Source: Planctomycetota bacterium
GTDB lineage: Bacteria > Planctomycetota > Planctomycetia > Gemmatales > Gemmataceae
Length of the DNA: 41,399 bases
Assembly (NCBI GenBank): GCA_029777335.1
Contig: JAKOSN010000063.1
Span: 1-41,399, forward strand
Direction of reading: 5' to 3'
Shown here: positions 26,651 through 36,370 of the stretch, piece after piece
Layout: each line of letters begins with the position of its first letter
How positions within the stretch are numbered: position 1 is the stretch's first letter
Notes under the pieces: generated by a model
The model's database searches: none
What the model saw: only the letters and a program-made list of their open reading frames with translations
Told to the model about the DNA's origin: nothing
Made by a program: the position numbers and the translations under genes

Positions 26651-27778
26651 ATGACGCGCAAGAACGAGGCTGCCAACAACAATCCCGCCGGTGCGCGGGC
26701 GGCAAATCAGTTGCGCTCTCTGCGCGCGCAGATCGATAAACTCGATCTTCAGATCTTGAAACTCATCAATGATCGGGCCGGAGTTGCCGCCGAGATCGGC
26801 AAACTGAAGAACGATCAAAACGCCGAAGTCTTTTCTCCCTCGCGCGAAGAGGAAGTTCTCAAAAACGTTCTGGAGACCCACAAGGGGCCGCTTGATCCAG
26901 GCACCGTGCGTGCCATCTTTCGCGAAGTCATGTCCGGGTCGCGGGCGCTGCAGAAGGTACTCAAGGTAGCCTATCTCGGTCCTGAATATAGCTTTAGTCA
27001 CCTGGCCGCCATTGAACGCTTTGGCCAGACGGTCGAGTTCATGCGCGTCGGGAGCATCGCCGCGGTCTTCGAGGAGGTGAACCGCAGCCATGCCGACTTT
27101 GGGGTCGTGCCCCTGGAGAATTCCACCGATGGACGGGTGGCTGATACCCTCGATATGTTTCTCCGGCTGCCTCAGCTGATCATCTGTGCAGAAATCCGAC
27201 TCCGTATTCATCATAACCTGCTGGCTGTCTGCGATCAGGAGATGATCCGACGGGTCTACTCCAAGCCTCAGGCGCTCTCGCAGTGTCGCAACTGGTTGAG
27301 CAAGAATGTTCCCCATGCCTCGCTGCATGAGGTGGCCAGTACCGGGGTGGCAGCCGAACTCGCCCAGCGCGAACCGGGGGCGGCGGCAGTCGCCAGTCGG
27401 CAAGCGGCGGTTCGTTACGGTCTGCGTATCCTCTTTCAGGATATCGAGGATTCGCCTTACAACGAAACGCGCTTCGCCGTCATCGGGCACCAGAAGTGCG
27501 CCCGCACCGGCAACGACAAGACCGCGATCATGTTCAGCATCCCGCACAGCCCCGGAGCGCTGGTCGATGCCCTGGATGTCTTCAAACAAGGGAAGATCAA
27601 TCTCACCTGGATCGAATCCTTCCCCGCCAAAACGCCAAAACCGCAGTACGTGTTCTTCGTGGACTTCGAGGGCCACCAGGAAGACACCAAGGTGAGCCGT
27701 GCCTTGAAGGCCCTTCAGGAACAATGTCGGGAACTGATTATCCTTGGTTCGTTCCCGCGCAGCGATGACCCCGCATAA
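26651..27778 (+). CDS. pheA: Bifunctional chorismate mutase/prephenate dehydratase (P-protein)
   Basis: Product of 375 residues with three domains. Residues about 20-95 are an AroQ-type chorismate mutase (LRSLRAQIDKLDLQILKLIN, then RAGVAAEIGKLK). Residues about 105-280 are the prephenate dehydratase, with VAYLGPEYSFSHLAA, GVVPLENSTDG near 151-161, and the catalytic NETRF at 271-275. Residues about 290-370 are a regulatory ACT domain with GALV at 302-305 and WIESFP at 320-325, where the Phe-binding motif is commonly ESRP. The enzyme converts chorismate through prephenate to phenylpyruvate for phenylalanine synthesis, normally under Phe feedback. The DAHP synthase gene follows 84 bp later, placing the first shikimate step and this branch in one transcript. 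AAAAGG precedes the start. Confidence 0.95.
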   Translation: MTRKNEAANNNPAGARAANQLRSLRAQIDKLDLQILKLINDRAGVAAEIGKLKNDQNAEVFSPSREEEVLKNVLETHKGPLDPGTVRAIFREVMSGSRALQKVLKVAYLGPEYSFSHLAAIERFGQTVEFMRVGSIAAVFEEVNRSHADFGVVPLENSTDGRVADTLDMFLRLPQLIICAEIRLRIHHNLLAVCDQEMIRRVYSKPQALSQCRNWLSKNVPHASLHEVASTGVAAELAQREPGAAAVASRQAAVRYGLRILFQDIEDSPYNETRFAVIGHQKCARTGNDKTAIMFSIPHSPGALVDALDVFKQGKINLTWIESFPAKTPKPQYVFFVDFEGHQEDTKVSRALKALQEQCRELIILGSFPRSDDPA

Positions 27779-27862
27779 GAGTGTGTCCCTTCGCCCTCGT
27801 GGCGCGCAGGCAGGTGGTGCTTCCGAGCCCCTTTCCACGCAGGCGCCACCGCCGAGGTATTC

Positions 27863-28897
<1,035 letters not shown>

Positions 28898-28913
28898 AAC
28901 GAGGACGTCCCCC

Positions 28914-29672
28914 ATGCGCAAGAAGATCGTCGCCGGGAACTGGAAGATGTACACCACGACGAGCGCGGCCCGTCAGCTGGCCCGCGAGGTGGTCGCAGGG
29001 GTGGGGAACGAGCAGGGGGTCCAGGTGATCGTCTGTCCGCCCTTTCCCTACCTGGGCGTGGTGGGCGAAGCCCTGCAGGGCAGCCGGGTTGCGCTGGGTG
29101 CGCAGAACGCCTACTGCGTCAGGGAAGGAGCCTTCACCGGCGAGGTCAGCCCGGCCATGCTGGCCGACGTTGGCTGCCACTATGTGATTCTGGGACACAG
29201 CGAACGCCGCCATCAACTCGGCGAGAGCGATGAGTTAATCAACAAGAAGGTAAAACTGGCGCTGGACTGTGGACTAAAGGTGATCCTTTGTGTGGGAGAA
29301 ACCCTCCAGGAACGGGAGAGTAAACAGACCTCGCAAGTTGTCGAAAGACATCTCACCACCGGAATTGCCGGCGTTGCACCCGCCGCCCTGGCCAAGGTGA
29401 TCCTCGCCTACGAACCGGTCTGGGCGATTGGCACGGGCCACACTGCCACCCCGGCCCAGGCCCAGGAAGTCCATGCCTTTCTGCGGAGCAAGGTGGCCGC
29501 TCTGTGGAGCGCCGACGGCGCCGCCCAGATGCCGATCCTCTATGGCGGCAGTGTGAAGCCCGCCAATGCGGCCGAGATCTTCCAGCAACCCGATGTCGAC
29601 GGCGGGCTGATTGGCGGCGCCAGCCTGAAGGCGGCCGACTTCCTCCCCATTGTCCAGGCGGGCATTGGCTAA
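28914..29672 (+). CDS. tpiA: Triosephosphate isomerase
   Basis: Product of 252 residues, the usual length. ATG 28914 has GAGG upstream and gives the expected RKKIVAGNWKMY start with substrate-binding Asn and Lys. The electrophile His is in VILGHSERR and the catalytic Glu in LAYEPVWAIGTG. The phosphate loop is in ILYGGSVKPANA and GGLIGGASL. The enzyme interconverts dihydroxyacetone phosphate and glyceraldehyde 3-phosphate in glycolysis and gluconeogenesis. It starts 16 bp after the DAHP synthase stop, so it is probably in the same transcript. That places a glycolytic enzyme with aromatic synthesis, possibly through shared precursor demand. Confidence 0.97.
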   Translation: MRKKIVAGNWKMYTTTSAARQLAREVVAGVGNEQGVQVIVCPPFPYLGVVGEALQGSRVALGAQNAYCVREGAFTGEVSPAMLADVGCHYVILGHSERRHQLGESDELINKKVKLALDCGLKVILCVGETLQERESKQTSQVVERHLTTGIAGVAPAALAKVILAYEPVWAIGTGHTATPAQAQEVHAFLRSKVAALWSADGAAQMPILYGGSVKPANAAEIFQQPDVDGGLIGGASLKAADFLPIVQAGIG

Positions 29673-29840
29673 ACCGCTCCGCCCGCGCATCCCCGCCAAC
29701 CCCAGGACCGCTCGCCCTCCTCCCCTGGCTCGCCAGAAGCAGCGAATGCCACCGCGCCACTCCCGTCTGGGGAGACGCGGTTTTGGCACGTGCTTCCTCG
29801 CCCGCTCCTGTATTCCCTTTCACGCCGAACAACTTCCCAA

Positions 29841-29869
29841 TTGTGGACCCCGCGCGCCCCGGCTACAAT
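29841..29869 (+). promoter_or_regulatory. Candidate sigma-70 promoter for the CxxCH protein gene
   Basis: TTGTGG (29841-29846), 17 bp, TACAAT (29864-29869). The -10 box matches at five of six positions, the -35 at three. A start near 29876 is compatible only with the ATG at 29901, not with the in-frame ATG at 29790. Confidence 0.45.
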
Positions 29870-29900
29870 CCCGATCAGTCACTCTTGCGGGGAGACTCTC

Positions 29901-31199
29901 ATGGTGTGGACTTGCCGAATCGCCGGGTTGGTTGCTGGGGTGGGCGTGCTTCTGGGCGTACTATGGTGCCGTGGCTTTGCGCCCTCACTGCTCGCGGCGC
30001 CGGAGCCGGATTCGCCCCAGGCGGTCTTTGAAAAAAGGATTTTGCCGATCTTCAAATCGCCTGATCCGTCCAGTTGCGTGCAGTGCCATCTCTCCGGCGT
30101 GGCGCTCAAGCAGTACATCCTTCCCACGCAGGAACAGACCTTCGCTTCCCTGCGCGACCAGGGGTTGATCGATCTCGATCATCCCGAGAAATCGCGAATC
30201 CTTGCGCTGATCCAGATGGGCGCCGACGACAAAAGCGGCGCCGCGCTCATCCACCAGAAAGTTCGCCAGGCCGAATACGACGCCTTCGCCGACTGGATCA
30301 AGCGCAGTGCGCGCGATCCGCGCTTGCGTGCGCTCCCTCCGCTCAAGCCAGGCGCACGGGCGCAGCCGGTTCGTCCGCTTCCGGTGATTCGCCATGCCCG
30401 CACCGATCGTCTGCTCGAATCGTTCACCAACACCATCTGGGCCATGCGCTTTCGCTGCATGAGTTGCCACATCGAGGGAACGCCCGACAATGCCAGGCTG
30501 GTCAAGGAGCACGGAGCGCGGGTTGCCTGGTTCAAGGCGGGCGGACCGGAAGCCACGCTCGCCGCGCTGCGCCAGAGCAAGTTGATCGATGTGGACAAAC
30601 CCGAGCAGAGCCTGCTCCTGCGTAAGCCGCTCAATGAGGTCAAACATGGCGGCGGGGTGAAGTTTCAGCGGGGCGACCAGGGCTACAAGGCGTTTCGGAG
30701 TTTCCTGCAGGACTATGCGCGCATCGTCAAGGATGACTACCCTGACGTGGCCTCGCTCCCGAAAACGACCGCTCAACCGCTGCAGTTTGGCACCGAGGTG
30801 TGGTTCAAGCTGGCCCACACTCCCGAGCCGTGGGGAGATCGCCTCTTGCAGGTGAACCTCTACGCCTGGGATGCCCAGCGCGGCGCCTGGGAAAACGCGC
30901 CGATTGCAACCAGCGATCGGCTGGTCTGGGGCAAGGGGAAGCTGTGGCAACACACCCTCACCCTGCTGGCGCCACGGGGGTCGGAGCGTGCCCGGCAATG
31001 GGCCAGCGCGCGCACCCCGACCTTGCCGCGGGGCAAATATCTGGTGAAGGTGTATGTCGATGGCGGACAACGCATCGCCAGGGACTGGCAGGCAGAGATG
31101 CGGCCAGAGGACTACGTTGGCGAGGCGGAGGTGCAATCGGCCTGGCCCGAAGGCTATGGCAAGATGACCCTCCTCGACGCCAGCAAGGTAAAAAGGTGA
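29901..31199 (+). CDS. Exported protein with two CxxCH haem-binding motifs
   Basis: Product of 432 residues. The start at 29901 follows GGGGAG and a promoter, and gives a signal peptide or anchor (CRIAGLVAGVGVLLGVLW) ending near the ALLAAPEP region. Two class I cytochrome c-type haem motifs are present: SCVQCHLSG near residue 52, and RCMSCHIEG near 185. The pattern of a short cytochrome module, FEKRILPIFKSPDPSSCVQCH, repeated further on, resembles the planctomycete cytochrome C (PSD1/PSCyt-like) domains. The C-terminal third (about 290-420) has a beta-rich composition and no cysteine motif. A periplasmic redox or structural role is likely but unproven. It converges with the GT87 gene, the two stops being 3 bp apart. 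Confidence 0.75.
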   Translation: MVWTCRIAGLVAGVGVLLGVLWCRGFAPSLLAAPEPDSPQAVFEKRILPIFKSPDPSSCVQCHLSGVALKQYILPTQEQTFASLRDQGLIDLDHPEKSRILALIQMGADDKSGAALIHQKVRQAEYDAFADWIKRSARDPRLRALPPLKPGARAQPVRPLPVIRHARTDRLLESFTNTIWAMRFRCMSCHIEGTPDNARLVKEHGARVAWFKAGGPEATLAALRQSKLIDVDKPEQSLLLRKPLNEVKHGGGVKFQRGDQGYKAFRSFLQDYARIVKDDYPDVASLPKTTAQPLQFGTEVWFKLAHTPEPWGDRLLQVNLYAWDAQRGAWENAPIATSDRLVWGKGKLWQHTLTLLAPRGSERARQWASARTPTLPRGKYLVKVYVDGGQRIARDWQAEMRPEDYVGEAEVQSAWPEGYGKMTLLDASKVKR

Positions 31200-31202
31200 G
31201 AC

Positions 31203-32630
31203 TCACGGTTGGCGGGAGGCGACAACCAGATCTCGGGGGAGTGACACTGAGTGGTCACTGATCGAGGTGGATGCGCTCGGGACTCGTTGCCATCGAGAAG
31301 GGGGCGAGGCGGACCGCCTGGTTTTGCAGAGATACACGATCGCCATGAGCCACAGAAACAACGAGGTGATCAAAGGCACCCCTGCCTCGCGCCGCGCTTC
31401 CCAGAACGGGAGGGTCGGGAGGGCAAAGCCGACTCCCGCCAGGATAAGCAGGGCGAGCACCGGCCAGGATGGCGCGGCCGCGGTCCCGCGCGAAGCCAGC
31501 GAAGCCCCCATCAATCCCATGATCAGCGGGACCGCCATGGCGAAATAATGCAGATGCGACAGCGGGGACACCAGAACCATCACCAGAAAGAGCGCCCCCA
31601 GCAGAAGAAGCAGGCGCAGCGCCGAGTCATCACCCGTCCAGCCGAACGCGAACAGGGTGCTCACTACCAGCACTGCACCGAGAATCCAGTGCGTCAGGCG
31701 CGCCCAGGCCGCTGGCTGCGGGGGCCGTTTCTCCAGATGATGCCAGTGCTGGTAGTTGTGCAAGATGGCCACGATGGATTGATGATCGGTGGCGTTGATC
31801 CCCGTCAATTCCTCCGCCCGTGCTTGATCGCCCCGGTCGGCGAGGGCGGGCATGATCACGGCGTTCACCATCTCCCCCGATCGCACCAGTGCCCCGGGAG
31901 TTCCCCACACAAGCACCGGGAGAACGACAATCCCCACGAGCAGCCCGAGGGCGACTCCCAGAAGGGTACGCCCCTCACGCCGCCACAGAGGAACCAGGAG
32001 CAAAAAGGCGGGGATCAGTTTCAGACAGATGGCCGCCGCCAGGCAGAGCCCGGCGGTGAGGCGACGTCTCTTCATGGTCGCACGAAACATCCCTGCCAGC
32101 AGGAGGATCAGAATCAAACTGACCTGCCCACGTGACAGGGTGTTGCCAATCTGAATAAGACAGAGAAGAAGGGGAAGGACCCGCACATACCACCAGCGGC
32201 GACACCCCCATGGCAGGGTGCGCACCGCCGGATCGGGTGAGGTTTCCTCCAGAGTGGCAGCTATCCAGTGAACCGCCAGCAGGATGCAGCAGACGTTGAA
32301 GACATACCAGACGGCGACAGAGACCGCGAAGGGGAGCATCCACGACCGTGCGACTCCCGCCGGGGCATCGGCCAGCGGAACAAAAAGGATCGCCACCACA
32401 GGAGGATAAGCAAAGTGCCAGTCGTTGTCATCGGTGACTGTATAGGGATCAACGCCCGCCCGAACGGCCCAGCCAGCACGCAGATACGCCCCCAGATCGG
32501 TGTGGGGGTTGTGCAGGCGCGTGCAACGCACCTCGACCACCCCGCCAAAAACGATCATGACTGCCCCGAAGAGGCACAGAAAGGCCCGCTCGGGCCAGGT
32601 CAGAGGCGAGAAAGCGCGTCGCGTTTCCAT
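31203..32630 (-). CDS. GT87/DUF2029-type integral membrane glycosyltransferase
   Basis: Product of 475 residues with about 10-12 hydrophobic segments. It carries features of the GT-C fold DUF2029/GT87 family. The first extracytoplasmic loop begins after TM1 with HTDLGAYLRAGWAVRAGVDPYT, where the acidic residue is conserved, followed by DWHFAYPPVVAILFVPLA. A second landmark is the central ICLKLIPAFLLLVPLWRRE. Family members include polyprenol-phosphate-mannose-dependent mannosyltransferases. Donor and acceptor here are unknown. The C-terminal 35 residues after the last helix are polar. There is no strong Shine-Dalgarno sequence before ATG 32630. It is transcribed alone, divergent from the histidine kinase gene. 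Confidence 0.85.
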   Translation of the reverse strand: METRRAFSPLTWPERAFLCLFGAVMIVFGGVVEVRCTRLHNPHTDLGAYLRAGWAVRAGVDPYTVTDDNDWHFAYPPVVAILFVPLADAPAGVARSWMLPFAVSVAVWYVFNVCCILLAVHWIAATLEETSPDPAVRTLPWGCRRWWYVRVLPLLLCLIQIGNTLSRGQVSLILILLLAGMFRATMKRRRLTAGLCLAAAICLKLIPAFLLLVPLWRREGRTLLGVALGLLVGIVVLPVLVWGTPGALVRSGEMVNAVIMPALADRGDQARAEELTGINATDHQSIVAILHNYQHWHHLEKRPPQPAAWARLTHWILGAVLVVSTLFAFGWTGDDSALRLLLLLGALFLVMVLVSPLSHLHYFAMAVPLIMGLMGASLASRGTAAAPSWPVLALLILAGVGFALPTLPFWEARREAGVPLITSLFLWLMAIVYLCKTRRSASPPSRWQRVPSASTSISDHSVSLPRDLVVASRQP

Positions 32631-32871
32631 ACGCTGCGGTCCCCCATCGCCGGAGCCAACCGAGAGTCACTGCAGCGGACCGAGGGACTCTCGCCGAGAT
32701 GGCTCGTTCCATCTCGCGGGGCGCGATGATACCGGGGAGTCACTATTCGGGCGAGATCAGTCCGGGGAGATCGCGGGCCCTTTGAGGGGCTGGTCTTCCG
32801 CTGGCTCCCTCCGATGCAGATAATGACAGCAGGGGGCGCATCGAACAGGCGAGGTACGGGACGCAAGGACC

Positions 32872-34335
32872 ATGGCAAAACAAGCATTCCATCTGCGACT
32901 GGTAGGGCCGATCGCCTGGACAAGTCTGCTCCTGCTCGCCCTGTGCGTCTCGGTGGCGGTCTACCTTTACGGGCTCCAGGCGAATACGGCGGAGGCGCTG
33001 GGGGAAAATATCGGCAGTCGTCGCGCCGCCGCCGATCTGGAGGAAAGTTTGCTCGACCTGGTGGCCCTGCATCGCAACGCGGTCCAGCAGGTGGCCCCTT
33101 TGCACGAACGGGTCGAGGCGCACCTGGCTAACATTCGGCGCTACGCGGACAAGCCGGAGGAGAAGAAACTGGTCGATCGTCTGACCAGCAGTTTCGAACA
33201 CTACCGCCAAACGTGGGAAGCGCTCCCCGAGGAGTCGCCCGCCGAGCGCGCCCAGAACGTGGTCCGGGCCCAGGACATCCTGGTGAAGGAAACTCTGCCC
33301 AGCTGTCAGAAACTCCGTCGCTTTAACACCATGCAGATCGAGCAGTCGGAACAGATTCATCGCAAAACGCTGCGCTGGATGGCCTGGGGGCTGGCCGGGG
33401 TGGGCGTGATCGGGGCGCTGGCAGGTTTGCTCCTGGGCTATGCCGTCGCCCGCGGAGTGCAGCGCTCGTTGCATCGCTTGCAGATCCACATTCAGGACGC
33501 CGCCGACAAGCTGGGGCAGGATCTCCCCACGGTGGTTCTCTCCGAGGAAGGGGGACTGGAAGGATTGCACGAACAGATGCAAGGAGTGGTACGCCAGATC
33601 GAGGAGGTGGTGCAGCGTCTGCAACAGCGCGAGCACGAGGTGCTGCGGGCGGAGCAACTGGCCGCCGTGGGGCAACTGGCGGCCGGGGTGGCGCACGAGA
33701 TTCGCAATCCCCTCACCTCGATCAAGATGCTGGTCCAGACCGGGCGGGAAGAGGCGGAGGCGCGCGGCATGCCAGCTGAGGATCTCCAGGTCATCGAACG
33801 CGAGATTCGGCGCATGGAACGTTCGCTGAAAACGTTCCTTGAATTTGCTCGGCCCCCCAAACCGCGCCGCGTTTCGCTCGATCTGACCGAACTGGTGGAA
33901 CAGACTCTGAACCTGATTCGGGGCCGAGCTGCCAAGCAACATGTGACCCTCGGCTTTACTCCCCCCGCTGCTCCGGTCGAGATCGAGGCCGATGCCGAGC
34001 AACTCCATCAAGTTCTTGTTAATTTGACTCTTAATGCGCTCGATGCCATGCCCCAGGGTGGACTCCTGGAGGTGGATCTCCAGAAACTCGCCGAGGAGCA
34101 GGTGGAACTGCGCATTCGCGATAGTGGTCCGGGAATCTCCCCGGAGTTAATGGCACGCCTGTTTCAGCCCTTTGTCAGCACCAAGGAGACTGGCGTGGGG
34201 CTGGGCCTGGTGGTCTCTCGGCGCATCGTCGAAGCCCACGGTGGGTCGTTGCGTGCCTGTAACGATCCCGAGGGAGGCGCCTGTTTTGTGGTCCTGTTGC
34301 CCACGGTGGTGCCGGTGGTGTCGCAGGCGGTCTGA
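32872..34335 (+). CDS. Membrane sensor histidine kinase (NtrB-like)
   Basis: Product of 487 residues. It has two transmembrane helices (about 14-34 and 168-192) that flank a helical periplasmic sensor region of about 130 residues, of the four-helix-bundle type. A long coiled linker follows (about 200-260). The phosphoacceptor is His275 in GVAHEIRNPLTSIK. The catalytic domain shows the N box NLTLNALDAM with N384 and N388, the G1 box DSGPGIS (417-423) and the G2 box GVGLGLV (441-447). It senses an unknown envelope signal and should phosphorylate the regulator encoded 12 bp downstream. AAGGACC precedes the start. The order kinase then sigma-54 activator is the classical NtrB-NtrC or ZraS-ZraR arrangement. 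Confidence 0.93.
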   Translation: MAKQAFHLRLVGPIAWTSLLLLALCVSVAVYLYGLQANTAEALGENIGSRRAAADLEESLLDLVALHRNAVQQVAPLHERVEAHLANIRRYADKPEEKKLVDRLTSSFEHYRQTWEALPEESPAERAQNVVRAQDILVKETLPSCQKLRRFNTMQIEQSEQIHRKTLRWMAWGLAGVGVIGALAGLLLGYAVARGVQRSLHRLQIHIQDAADKLGQDLPTVVLSEEGGLEGLHEQMQGVVRQIEEVVQRLQQREHEVLRAEQLAAVGQLAAGVAHEIRNPLTSIKMLVQTGREEAEARGMPAEDLQVIEREIRRMERSLKTFLEFARPPKPRRVSLDLTELVEQTLNLIRGRAAKQHVTLGFTPPAAPVEIEADAEQLHQVLVNLTLNALDAMPQGGLLEVDLQKLAEEQVELRIRDSGPGISPELMARLFQPFVSTKETGVGLGLVVSRRIVEAHGGSLRACNDPEGGACFVVLLPTVVPVVSQAV

Positions 34336-34347
34336 GTGAGGGATACC

Positions 34348-35799
34348 ATGCCGACCCTGCTGGTGATCGACGATGAACAATCGATTCTGCACGCCTTCCA
34401 GCGTGCATTCCGCCCCCCCAATTTTGTTCTGCACACCGCCTGTGCTGCCGCCGAGGGGTTGTCTCTCCTGGCCCAGCACAAACCGGATGTGGTGATCCTC
34501 GACGTGCATCTTCCTGATGCCACGGGGCTGGATACCTTTGAGGCGATTCGTGGGGTCGATGCGCGCATTCCGGTCATTCTGATTACCGGCCATGGGACCA
34601 CCGACCTCGCCATCGAGGCGATCAAACGCGGGGCCTACGAGTATCTCCTCAAACCGTTGGAACTGGCTCATCTGCGCGAATTGGTGGACCGTGCCTGTGC
34701 CACCAGTCGGCTGATGCATGTCCCGGCCATCCTTGCGGATGTGGAAACGCCTCCGGTCCAGGCCGATGTGCTTGTGGGACGCTGTGCGGCCATGCAGGAG
34801 GTGTACAAGGCGATTGGCCGAGTGGCCTCACAGGACGTGACCGTGCTGATCCTGGGCGAGAGCGGAACCGGCAAGGAACTCGTGGCCCGCGCTATCTATC
34901 AGCACAGTCATCGCGCCACGCGCCCGTTCCTCGCCATCAACTGTGCCGCCATCCCGGAATCGCTGCTGGAGAGCGAACTCTTTGGCCATGAAAAAGGGGC
35001 GTACACCGGAGCGGATCGCAAACGCATCGGCAAGTTCGAGCAGTGCAATGGCGGCACCCTCTTTCTCGACGAGGTGGGCGACATGACCCCCCTCACCCAG
35101 ACCAAGATCCTGCGCCTGTTGCAGGAGCAGCGTTTCGAGCGCGTGGGGGGGAGCGAAACGGTGCAGACCGATGTCCGCCTGATCGCCGCCACCAATGCCG
35201 ATCTGGAGAAACTTGTGGCCAACGGGCGCTTTCGGAACGATCTCTACTTTCGCCTCAATGTCTTCACCATCCGCCTTCCACCCTTGCGCGAACGCGGCGA
35301 CGACCTGGTCTTGCTCATTGACTACTATGTGAAGCGCTTTGGCACCGAACTGGGCAAACCCGTGCATGTGGTGCCTCCGGAGACGCTGCAGTTTCTTCGC
35401 CGCTATTCCTGGCCCGGGAATGTGCGCGAGATGCAAAGTGTTCTCAAGCAAGCCATTTTGCTGATGTCCGGGGGAGTGCTGCTCCCCGAGTTTCTCCCGG
35501 CAACGGTGCGGGGCATGAACACCAGCGCCCCTCCCGTTCCCGAGAACCAGCCGGGATGCGTGGATCTGGCGCGCTTTATCGAGGAAAAACTGGCAGCGCG
35601 CTCGCTCGATCTGTACGCCGAGAGTCTCAACCTGATGGAGCGCGAACTGCTCACTCGCGTGCTGCAACACACGAGCGGAAACCAGGTTCAGGCAGCCCGA
35701 ATCCTGGGCATTACCCGTGGCAGTTTGCGCAGCAAGATCCGAGCCCACAAGATCGTTATCGAACGCGCGGTGTGGTCGGACGACGACCAGCCTGATTGA
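34348..35799 (+). CDS. NtrC-family sigma-54-dependent response regulator
   Basis: Product of 483 residues. ATG 34348 with GAGGG upstream is preferred over a GTG at 34336 that touches the kinase stop. The receiver domain (1-120) has Asp52 in VVILDVHLPDATG, Thr80 and Lys102. The AAA+ domain (about 140-370) has Walker A GESGTGKE (170-177), the sigma-54 contact loop as GAYTGA (217-222, usually GAFTGA), Walker B GGTLFLDEVGD (235-245) and the arginine-finger region. The C-terminal Fis-type helix-turn-helix is GNQVQAARILGITRGSLRSK. It activates sigma-54 promoters when phosphorylated. A -24/-12 promoter lies 119 bp downstream in front of csrA and the efflux genes. Confidence 0.96.
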   Translation: MPTLLVIDDEQSILHAFQRAFRPPNFVLHTACAAAEGLSLLAQHKPDVVILDVHLPDATGLDTFEAIRGVDARIPVILITGHGTTDLAIEAIKRGAYEYLLKPLELAHLRELVDRACATSRLMHVPAILADVETPPVQADVLVGRCAAMQEVYKAIGRVASQDVTVLILGESGTGKELVARAIYQHSHRATRPFLAINCAAIPESLLESELFGHEKGAYTGADRKRIGKFEQCNGGTLFLDEVGDMTPLTQTKILRLLQEQRFERVGGSETVQTDVRLIAATNADLEKLVANGRFRNDLYFRLNVFTIRLPPLRERGDDLVLLIDYYVKRFGTELGKPVHVVPPETLQFLRRYSWPGNVREMQSVLKQAILLMSGGVLLPEFLPATVRGMNTSAPPVPENQPGCVDLARFIEEKLAARSLDLYAESLNLMERELLTRVLQHTSGNQVQAARILGITRGSLRSKIRAHKIVIERAVWSDDDQPD

Positions 35800-35837
35800 T
35801 CGAAAACCAACTCCCTTCAGTATCGTCCCCAAAACTT

Positions 35838-35862
35838 GAGCGATTCTCGCCCTCTTTTTTTT
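35838..35862 (+). terminator. Weak hairpin plus T8 tract after the sigma-54 activator gene
   Basis: GCGA (35840-35843) pairs with TCGC (35847-35850), and GA/TC outside can pair across a CC bulge. A run of eight T follows at 35855-35862. It lies 39 bp after the activator stop and would separate that transcript from the efflux operon. Confidence 0.5.
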
Positions 35863-35865
35863 GTC

Positions 35866-35885
35866 GCAAGTTGATTGCAATTTGC
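35866..35885. promoter_or_regulatory. GCAA/TTGC inverted repeats, candidate enhancer for the sigma-54 promoter
   Basis: GCAA-GTTGA-TTGC (35866-35878) and GCAA-T-TTGC (35877-35885) overlap, giving three alternating GCAA/TTGC half-sites. They end about 33 bp before the -24 element. Activators of the NtrC family bind inverted repeats, usually 80-150 bp upstream, so this site is closer than usual. It is supported by symmetry only. Confidence 0.35.
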
Positions 35886-35917
35886 TGGTTATAAATTCGC
35901 GCATCGGGATTTTCTCT

Positions 35918-35936
35918 CTGGCATGAAGATTGCTTT
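35918..35936 (+). promoter_or_regulatory. Sigma-54 (-24/-12) promoter upstream of csrA
   Basis: CTGGCATGAAGATTGCTTT contains GG at 35920-35921 and GC at 35932-35933 with exactly 10 bp between them. It matches the YTGGCACG-N4-TTGCW consensus at all but one core position. It is the only site of this quality noticed in the window. It lies directly after a gene for a sigma-54 activator. Transcription would start near 35945, giving a csrA leader of about 140 nt. Confidence 0.75.
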
Positions 35937-36085
35937 GAGATCGCATGCCTTCGAGAACGTTTTTCGCCCGAGGGCCATCGTGGCGAGAAACACCGAGCGC
36001 CTGAGTGGCGACAGGATGTTGCCGCTCCAGCAAGGGGAAGGACGCTCCAGTCACGTCATTCGGTCTGAGAGCAAAAGGACGAATC

Positions 36086-36295
36086 ATGCTGGTTCTCACC
36101 CGCAAGTCCGGCGAGCGCATTGTCATTGGCGATCGCATCACAGTCACCATCGTGAAGTGTCACAATGGGCGCGTCTCGATTGGAATCGAGGCCCCCGACG
36201 AGGTGAATGTTGTGCGGGAAGAAATCCTGAGTGCCTTTCGCTCCCTGGCCGGGATTGCCAGGGAGACGGGCCTCAAACCTCGCCCCAAGGGATAA
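36086..36295 (+). CDS. csrA: Carbon storage regulator CsrA
   Basis: Product of 69 residues, normal for the family. ATG 36086 has AAAAGGA upstream and gives the canonical MLVLTRKSGERIVIGDRITV. The RNA-binding residues are present: R6 in LTRK, and the GRVSIGIEAPDEVNVVREE block, which contains the R44-equivalent near its end. CsrA is a dimeric RNA-binding protein that blocks or opens ribosome binding sites of target mRNAs, often those containing GGA. The gene lies between a predicted sigma-54 promoter and an RND adaptor gene 75 bp downstream, an unusual context since csrA often sits near flagellar genes. Its tail RPKG is short. Confidence 0.97.
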   Translation: MLVLTRKSGERIVIGDRITVTIVKCHNGRVSIGIEAPDEVNVVREEILSAFRSLAGIARETGLKPRPKG

Positions 36296-36370
36296 CCCTG
36301 GAAAGACGGGCGAGCGCAGACCGAGCCGAGGGGATACGCACGCGCCGCCTGATCTCAACGGAGGTAGGGA

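Noticed and set aside
29790..29900. Upstream ATG giving a 37-residue N-terminal extension of the CxxCH protein
   Set aside because: A promoter lies inside this stretch and the extension would hide the signal peptide.
32743..34011. A 422-codon minus-strand frame across the histidine kinase
   Set aside because: The plus strand encodes all kinase motifs; the minus frame has no family signature or ribosome binding site.
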